Shown here: piece by piece, positions 1 to 5,225 of the stretch
How the letters are laid out: each line of letters begins with the position of its first letter
Numbering within the stretch: the first letter of the stretch is position 1
NCBI GenBank assembly: GCA_003542385.1
Contig: DPKT01000004.1
Span: 1-5,225, forward strand
DNA length: 5,225 bases
Source: Desulfomicrobium sp.
Lineage (GTDB): Bacteria; Desulfobacterota; Desulfovibrionia; Desulfovibrionales; Desulfomicrobiaceae
Direction: 5' to 3'
The notes under the pieces: generated by a model
The model's input: the letters and a program-made list of their open reading frames with translations, nothing else
The model's database searches: none
Told to the model about the DNA's origin: nothing
Position numbers and translations under genes: made by a program

Positions 1-394
1 CCTCGCGGGCGCGCAGGGCCAGGGGCAGGGCGCCGGAAACGGGCTTCAGCTCCCCGGAAAGAGAAAGCTCCCCGGCCAGATACAGACCGGAGAGCTTTTC
101 CTGCGGAATGACCTCGGCCCCGGCCAGAAGGCCCAGGGCCAGGGGGAGGTCGTAGGCCGAACCCTCCTTGCGGATGTCGGCCGGCGCGATGTTCACGGTG
201 ATGCGGCTCGGCGGCAGCTTGAAGCCGGTGTTCTTGAGGGCCGAGAAGACCCGTTCCTTGGCTTCGCGCACCGCCCCCTCGGCCAGGCCGACCATGATGA
301 AGGCCGGCATGCCCGAACGCGCAAGGTCCACCTCCAGTTCCATGGTGAATCCGTCGATTCCCAGGAGCGCGGCGGTGGAGACCTTGGCGATCAT
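1..394 (-). CDS. YifB/ComM-family Mg-chelatase-like AAA+ ATPase, N-terminal part (runs off left edge)
   Basis: Only the first 131 codons are inside the window; the family is usually about 500 residues, so roughly a quarter is seen. The visible part is the N-terminal ChlI-like domain (S5/Lon-protease-like fold) of the YifB/ComM family. Seen in the sequence: the opening MIAKVSTAALLGIDG, the VGLAEGAVREAKERV stretch (residues 35-49), and the hallmark VNIAPADIRKEGSAYDLP (residues 67-84). The Walker A/B AAA+ core and the C-terminal domain would lie beyond base 1 and cannot be checked. ComM of naturally competent bacteria is a helicase promoting branch migration during DNA uptake; in other bacteria the role of YifB proteins is poorly defined, so no specific function is claimed. 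The ATG at 392-394 is chosen because GGAG (402-405, minus strand) sits 7 nt upstream and the next gene upstream, lepB, stops only 4 nt earlier, indicating an operon with probable translational coupling. Confidence 0.93.
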   Translation of the reverse strand, partial: MIAKVSTAALLGIDGFTMELEVDLARSGMPAFIMVGLAEGAVREAKERVFSALKNTGFKLPPSRITVNIAPADIRKEGSAYDLPLALGLLAGAEVIPQEKLSGLYLAGELSLSGELKPVSGALPLALRARE

Positions 395-398
395 GATC

Positions 399-1001
399 TT
401 ACTCCACCATCTGCCCGATGCGTTCCCAGCGTATGTCCGTGAGACTCGCCCATGACCAGTACAGGATGAGGGCCTTGCCGGCGATGGTGTTTCGCTCCAC
501 GAACCCCCAGAAACGCGAGTCGTAGGATTCGTCGCGGTTGTCGCCCATGACGAAGTACTTGTTCTCGGGCACCATGACGGGCCCGAAATTGTCGCGCCTG
601 GGCACGGAGCTGGCGGAGTCGACATGCTGCACGTACGGCTCGGTCAGCTGCACGCCGTTGCGGAAGACCTGCTTGTCGCGAATCTCGATGACGTCGCCGG
701 GCAGGCCGATGACGCGCTTGATGAAGTCCTTGGAGGGGTCCTCGGGGAAATCGAAGACGATGACGTCCCCGTGCTTGGGCCCTTCGCGCTCGATGACCAT
801 GATGTTCGTGAAGGGGATCTTCACGCCGTAGGCGAACTTGGTGACCAGCAGGTGGTCGCCGATCTGCAGGGTCTGCAGCATGGAGCCCGACGGGATCTTG
901 AAGGCCTGGACCACGAAGGAACGGATGAAAAACGCCAGAATGAGCGCCACGATGAGCGCTTCGGCATATTCTTTGAGCATTGTCTGCCAACGAGGGTTCA
1001 T
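399..1001 (-). CDS. lepB: Signal peptidase I
   Basis: Membrane-bound serine protease that removes signal peptides from proteins exported by Sec or Tat, with the catalytic domain on the outer face of the cytoplasmic membrane. The 200-residue product has one N-terminal membrane segment (about residues 12-34) followed directly by the catalytic box PSGSM (37-41), where Ser40 is the expected nucleophile. The general base is expected to be Lys95 in the IKRVIGLPGD box (94-103), and GDNRDESYDSRFWG (153-166) is the C-terminal signature box, so the Ser-Lys dyad and conserved boxes are all present. The length fits compact one-membrane-segment type I peptidases; E. coli LepB is longer, with two membrane segments and larger insertions. 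The ATG at 999-1001 leads directly into the membrane helix; the ribosome binding site is weak (two AGG triplets, 1007-1009 and 1011-1013). It follows lepA by 48 bp and precedes the yifB-like gene by 4 bp. Nothing is truncated or missing. Confidence 0.97.
   Translation of the reverse strand: MNPRWQTMLKEYAEALIVALILAFFIRSFVVQAFKIPSGSMLQTLQIGDHLLVTKFAYGVKIPFTNIMVIEREGPKHGDVIVFDFPEDPSKDFIKRVIGLPGDVIEIRDKQVFRNGVQLTEPYVQHVDSASSVPRRDNFGPVMVPENKYFVMGDNRDESYDSRFWGFVERNTIAGKALILYWSWASLTDIRWERIGQMVE
402..405 (-). promoter_or_regulatory. Ribosome binding site of the yifB-like gene, inside the lepB 3' end
   Basis: Minus-strand GGAG lies within the last lepB codons and the start of its stop region, 7 nt before the ATG at 392-394. 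It fixes the start and means ribosomes finishing lepB lie on top of the next initiation site, the usual arrangement for translational coupling. Confidence 0.6.
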
Positions 1002-1049
1002 ATCTGCCTGCCTGATACCTGATCCGCGCGGGGCGGAGAGTTGTCTGGA
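1002..1049 (-). other. lepA-lepB intergenic spacer with a short hairpin, no terminator
   Basis: This 48-bp spacer carries one perfect 5-bp inverted repeat (TCCGC/GCGGA, 1023-1037, 5-nt loop) with no following T-run, so it does not look like an intrinsic terminator. Read-through from lepA into lepB is expected. I see no promoter-like hexamers in it. The hairpin could affect mRNA stability, but that is speculative. Confidence 0.4.
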
Positions 1050-2852
<1,803 letters not shown>

Positions 2853-2863
2853 ATGTCCTTGCG

Positions 2864-2880
2864 GGGAGGTCGAAGCTCCC
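2864..2880 (-). promoter_or_regulatory. Short stem-loop just upstream of the lepA ribosome binding site
   Basis: GGGAG (2864-2868 on the plus strand) and CTCCC (2876-2880) form a perfect 5-bp stem with a 7-nt loop. In the lepA transcript it ends 3 nt before the AAGGA ribosome binding site (2856-2860). It does not cover that site, so it may stabilise the 5' end or restrict ribosome access only slightly. At this GC content a 5-bp stem can arise by chance; only the position makes it worth noting. Confidence 0.3.
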
Positions 2881-2906
2881 GTTCATTACGGATATAAACG
2901 TTTTTC

Positions 2907-2934
2907 AATATGTGATTTCGCGAGCGTTGTCCAA
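2907..2934 (-). promoter_or_regulatory. Candidate sigma-70-type promoter for the lepA-lepB-yifB cluster
   Basis: On the minus strand TTGGAC (2929-2934) and CATATT (2907-2912) are separated by 16 nt. The matches to TTGACA/TATAAT are only partial (3/6 and 4/6). The pair lies in the one AT-rich patch of the intergenic region (about 2886-2920), which supports a promoter in this area more than the hexamers do. Transcription would start near 2900, giving a leader of about 48 nt before lepA. Confidence 0.3.
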
Positions 2935-3061
2935 CGGCCCCGGAGCTGGGAAAATTTCGGGACAGGGCCGAAAAAACCTTCTGGTTCCAGCTGGTTGGGG
3001 AACAATTCCGCCGGGATTGAGGAAAAGGGGAAGAGGCCGGGGCGCCTCGCAAGCTGGGAAC

Positions 3062-3092
3062 TTGAGCTCGTTGGAAATCAAGGATATATGAT
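3062..3092 (+). promoter_or_regulatory. Candidate promoter of the LytTR regulator (and possibly acs)
   Basis: TTGAGC (3062-3067; 4/6 to the -35 consensus) is followed by TATGAT (3087-3092; 5/6 to the -10 consensus) with a long 19-nt spacer, or by the overlapping TATATG (3085-3090; 4/6) with the ideal 17-nt spacer. Transcription would begin near 3097-3100, leaving about 28 nt before the ATG at 3127. If real, it rules out initiation at the alternative ATG at 3088, which would lie inside the -10 element. Confidence 0.35.
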
Positions 3093-3126
3093 CGGTTGCC
3101 CCATTACCCGCGACCAGGCTGGCATC

Positions 3127-3984
3127 ATGCCCAAACTCAAAGCTCTGCTGCTGCACCCGGACCCGCAAGTCCGGTCCCAATTGCGGGACATGCTCGATCC
3201 TGTCAAGGAGATCACCGTGCTCGGGGAAGCGGTGACCTCCTTCGAGGCCCTGGAGATGCTGTCGTTCATCCCCTACGACGTCTTCTTCATGGGCACGGAG
3301 CTGCCCCACGGCGTCAGCGGCATGGAGCTGGCCGCGCACCTGGCCCAGGGCGACGACCCTCCGGCGCTCATCTTCCTGGCCACGGAAGAGGATCACGCCT
3401 TCACCGCCTTCGAGCTCGGCGCGGCCGACTACATGCTCTGGCCCGTGAACGCCAATCGCTTCGCCCGGGCCATCGAGCGCCTGCGGCCCCTGCTGCCGCG
3501 CAAGAAGGCCGCCCCGCCGACGCAGCCCCTGCGCACGCGCGAGCAGATCCCCGAAGAGACCCTGCAGCTGTCCATGGGCGAGGACGAGGAAGAGGTCTTC
3601 GTCAACGCCCTGCGCCAGGCCTGGGACATGAGCCGCGAGCGGCCGCCCGAGATCGAGAAGCTCCCCGTCAACCAGGAGGGCCGCCACATCCTCGTCCCCT
3701 ACACGCAGATCGTCTACGTGGAGGCCTACGAGGACTACAGCTTCGTGCACACTGCCCAGGACCGTTTCCTGACCTCCTACCGCCTGAAGAACCTGGAGGC
3801 GCGCCTGCGGCCCCACCGCTTCTGCCGCGTGCACCGCAAGTACCTGGTCAACCTGGACATGGTCACGGAGATCGCGTCCATGCCCGGCGGCAATTTCATG
3901 CTGCGTACGGCCGGCCGCAAGAAGATCGAGCTGCCCGTCAGCCGCCGCCGCATCGGCGAACTGAAGAAAATATTGCAACTCTAG
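3127..3984 (+). CDS. LytTR-family transcriptional regulator with a degenerate (pseudo-)receiver domain
   Basis: A 285-residue protein with response-regulator architecture: receiver-like domain (about 1-122), a charged linker including an acidic GEDEEEV patch (151-157), and a C-terminal LytTR DNA-binding domain (about 182-285). LytTR signatures are clear: IVYVEAYEDYSFVHT (195-209), then RFCRVHRKYLVNL (231-243) and LPVSRRRIGELK (269-280). The receiver keeps the fold framework (PYDVFF 49-54, IFLATEED 82-89, AFELGAADYMLWPV 94-107), but all phosphorylation residues are changed: the acidic pair is His10-Pro11, the phosphoacceptor aligns with Gly56 (or Thr57), the Thr/Ser switch is Ala85 and the conserved Lys is Trp105. 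It probably does not accept phosphate in the usual way, and no sensor kinase is adjacent. Target genes are unknown; acs, 123 bp downstream, is the natural candidate. Start: Met at 3127 begins a normal receiver first strand. An in-frame ATG at 3088, with AAGGA 3 nt upstream, would add 13 residues and cannot be excluded. Confidence 0.9.
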   Translation: MPKLKALLLHPDPQVRSQLRDMLDPVKEITVLGEAVTSFEALEMLSFIPYDVFFMGTELPHGVSGMELAAHLAQGDDPPALIFLATEEDHAFTAFELGAADYMLWPVNANRFARAIERLRPLLPRKKAAPPTQPLRTREQIPEETLQLSMGEDEEEVFVNALRQAWDMSRERPPEIEKLPVNQEGRHILVPYTQIVYVEAYEDYSFVHTAQDRFLTSYRLKNLEARLRPHRFCRVHRKYLVNLDMVTEIASMPGGNFMLRTAGRKKIELPVSRRRIGELKKILQL

Positions 3985-4107
3985 GGCGCTCACCTGCCCC
4001 ACACGGCCGCTAGCCGAGAACAGGCTTGGCCCGCAACGCAAATCGAGTAGAGCATCATGGAAAGACGCATCGGCATGAATCGCGGCCTGCCGCGCAAGGA
4101 GAAGGCC
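3985..4107 (+). other. Spacer between the LytTR regulator and acs, with an imperfect stem-loop
   Basis: This 123-bp spacer holds an imperfect hairpin (4005-4031). An outer GGCC/GGCC pair (4005-4008 with 4028-4031) and an inner AGCC/GGCT pair (4012-4015 with 4023-4026) enclose a 7-nt loop, with an asymmetric internal loop between the stems. No T-run follows, so it is not a standard terminator, and co-transcription with acs is expected. I find no convincing promoter. An in-frame TAG at 4048-4050 sets the upstream limit for the acs start; in-frame ATGs at 4057 and 4075 lie here but have poorer ribosome binding sites than 4108. Confidence 0.45.
4096..4101 (+). promoter_or_regulatory. Ribosome binding site deciding the acs start
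   Basis: AAGGAG lies 6 nt before the ATG at 4108. It is the best Shine-Dalgarno match in the window and selects 4108 over the in-frame ATGs at 4057, 4075 and 4123. Confidence 0.7.
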
Positions 4108-5225
4108 ATGAAAGAATCCGACATGGCATACAGCGAGGAGCTCGTCTTCCGCCCCCTGCCCCAACTGGTCATCGAGGCCAACGTCAACCCGCAGGAGTTC
4201 GCCACGGCCCAGGCCTCGGCCCGCGCCGACCATCTCGGCTACTGGGAGGACGCGGCCCAGGAGCTGGACTGGTTCCGCAAGTGGGACAAGGTCCTCGACG
4301 ACTCCGACGCCCCGCGTTACCGCTGGTTCAAGGGCGCCCAGTGCAACATCGTCTACAACGCCCTGGACCGCCACATCGAGACGGCCAACAAGAACAAGCT
4401 CGCCCTCATCTGGGAAGGCGAGGCCGGCGACACCAAGAAATACACCTACTACGAACTCTACCGCGAGGTGAACAAGCTGGCCAACGCCATGCGCTCCCTG
4501 GGCGTGGCCAAGGGCGACCGCGTGGTCCTGTACATGCCGCTCATCCCCCAGACCATGATGGCCATGCTGGCCTGCGCCAAGATCGGGGCCGTGCACTGCG
4601 CGGTCTTCGCCGGCTTCTCGGCCAAGGCCCTGCGCCAGCGCGTCACCGAGGTCGAGGCCAAGCTGGTGGTCACGGCCGACGGCTTCTACCGCAACGGCCG
4701 CATCATCAACCTGAAGGCCACCGTGGACGAGGCCCTGGTGGGCGGCTGCGACTGCGTGGAGACCGTGGTCGTGGTCAACCGCGCCAAGCTCGACGTCGAG
4801 ATGAGCGAAGCCCGCGACATCTGGTACGACGCCCTGGTCCGCCAGGAACGCTCCGACGCGGCCACGGAGATCATGGAGGCCGACGACCCGCTCTTCATCC
4901 TGCACACCTCGGGCACCACGGGCGAACCCAAGGGCATCGTCCACGGCCACGGCGGGTACATGGTCGGCCTGCACCGCTCCCTGGACTGGGTCTTCGACAT
5001 CAAGCCCACGGACATCTTCTGGTGCACGGGCGACATGGGCTGGATCACGGGGCACAGCTACGTGGTCTACGGCCCCCTCATCGCCGGCACGACCACGGTC
5101 ATGTACGAAGGCCACCCTCTCTACCCCCAGGCCGACCGCATGTGGGACATCGTGGCCCGCTACGGGGTGACCATCCTCTACACCGCGCCCACGGTCATCC
5201 GCATGCTCATGCGCTACGGGCACCA
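4108..5225 (+). CDS. acs: Acetyl-CoA synthetase (AMP-forming acetate-CoA ligase), N-terminal part (runs off right edge)
   Basis: Activates acetate with ATP and CoA through an acetyl-AMP intermediate, giving acetyl-CoA, AMP and pyrophosphate in the cytoplasm. The visible 372 codons are a little over half of the usual length of about 650. The N-terminal ACS region runs from about residue 25 to 85 (NVNPQEF, LDWFRKWDKV, then NIVYNALDRHIE). The adenylate-forming core follows, with YMPLIPQTMMAMLACAKIGA, the AMP-binding P-loop TSGTTGEPKG (267-276) and the ACS-type WCTGDMGWITGHSY (305-318), then YGPLIAGTTTVMYEG. This last set separates acetyl-CoA synthetase from general acyl-CoA ligases. The acetate-pocket Trp, the hinge and the C-terminal catalytic Lys, a known acetylation site in Acs enzymes, lie beyond base 5225. 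Met at 4108 is chosen for its AAGGAG; starts at 4057 or 4075 would add 17 or 11 residues. No frameshift is seen. A propionyl-CoA synthetase is possible but less likely. Confidence 0.94.
   Translation, partial: MKESDMAYSEELVFRPLPQLVIEANVNPQEFATAQASARADHLGYWEDAAQELDWFRKWDKVLDDSDAPRYRWFKGAQCNIVYNALDRHIETANKNKLALIWEGEAGDTKKYTYYELYREVNKLANAMRSLGVAKGDRVVLYMPLIPQTMMAMLACAKIGAVHCAVFAGFSAKALRQRVTEVEAKLVVTADGFYRNGRIINLKATVDEALVGGCDCVETVVVVNRAKLDVEMSEARDIWYDALVRQERSDAATEIMEADDPLFILHTSGTTGEPKGIVHGHGGYMVGLHRSLDWVFDIKPTDIFWCTGDMGWITGHSYVVYGPLIAGTTTVMYEGHPLYPQADRMWDIVARYGVTILYTAPTVIRMLMRYGH

Larger units (their letters stand above)
2853..3126. other. Divergent intergenic region between lepA and the LytTR regulator
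   Basis: These 274 bp hold no convincing gene. An open plus-strand frame continues from inside lepA through the region into the regulator, but lacks family resemblance before residue Met at 3127. Contents: an AT-rich patch (about 2886-2920) with an AAACGTTT palindrome (2896-2903); the lepA leader hairpin; a 9-bp direct repeat AGCTGGGAA at 2944-2952 and 3052-3060, with a related AGCTGGTT at 2989-2996; a 5-bp inverted repeat GAGGC/GCCTC (3033-3037 and 3044-3048); and promoter candidates on both strands. These could be control sites for the divergent genes, but none is strong enough to assign a binding protein. Confidence 0.5.

Noticed and set aside
2894..2902. AACGTTTAT on the minus strand fits the degenerate 9-bp LytTR-box consensus
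   Set aside because: LytTR proteins usually bind two such repeats with a 12-13 bp spacer, and no second copy lies at that distance. A single match is expected about once per few such regions by chance.
2971..2998. Terminator-like hairpin on the minus strand followed by six T (AACC/GGTT outer and CTG/CAG inner pairs)
   Set aside because: The stem is short and interrupted by a 2x2 internal loop, and no minus-strand gene upstream would need terminating. It could matter only if the lepA leader began further upstream, for which there is no evidence.
4026..4041. Possible sigma-54 promoter (TTGGC followed by GC) ahead of acs
   Set aside because: The GG to GC spacing is 8 nt rather than the required 10, and the -12 element is poor.
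2905..5223. A 772-codon open frame on the minus strand opposite the regulator and acs
   Set aside because: It is antisense to two clearly recognisable genes and reads as low-complexity sequence rich in His, Val, Gly, Asp and Ala, typical of the antisense frame of GC-rich genes with strong third-position GC. It has no family resemblance.

Overview
The window comes from a GC-rich bacterium. The proteins and the gene set (EF-4, signal peptidase I and a YifB-type AAA protein in one direction; a LytTR regulator and acetyl-CoA synthetase in the other) best suit a deltaproteobacterial sulfate reducer of the Desulfovibrio/Desulfomicrobium type. That placement is inferred from general protein resemblance and was not tested by a search.

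Layout. The left half (1-2852) is a minus-strand cluster read right to left: lepA (translation factor EF-4), a 48-bp gap, lepB (signal peptidase I), a 4-bp gap, then the 5' part of a yifB/comM-like gene that leaves the window at base 1. A 274-bp divergent intergenic region (2853-3126) holds weak promoter candidates for both directions and a small hairpin just ahead of the lepA ribosome binding site. The right half is on the plus strand: a receiver-LytTR regulator (3127-3984), a 123-bp spacer, and the first 372 codons of acs (acetyl-CoA synthetase), which runs off the right edge.

How the genes work together. lepA-lepB is a familiar bacterial housekeeping pairing (ribosome function and protein export), and the lepB-yifB junction looks translationally coupled. 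The regulator is immediately upstream of acs in the same direction with no terminator visible between them, so they are probably co-transcribed. This suggests, without proving, that the regulator acts in acetate activation or central acetyl-CoA metabolism.

The most notable point is the regulator. Its LytTR DNA-binding domain is intact and its receiver domain keeps the family framework, but every phosphorylation-site position is substituted: the N-terminal acidic pair by His-Pro, the phosphoacceptor Asp by Gly (or Thr), the Thr/Ser switch by Ala, and the Lys of the K-P motif by Trp. It therefore appears to be a phosphorylation-independent pseudo-receiver regulator next to acs. No CRISPR array, insertion sequence, tRNA or rRNA was seen.
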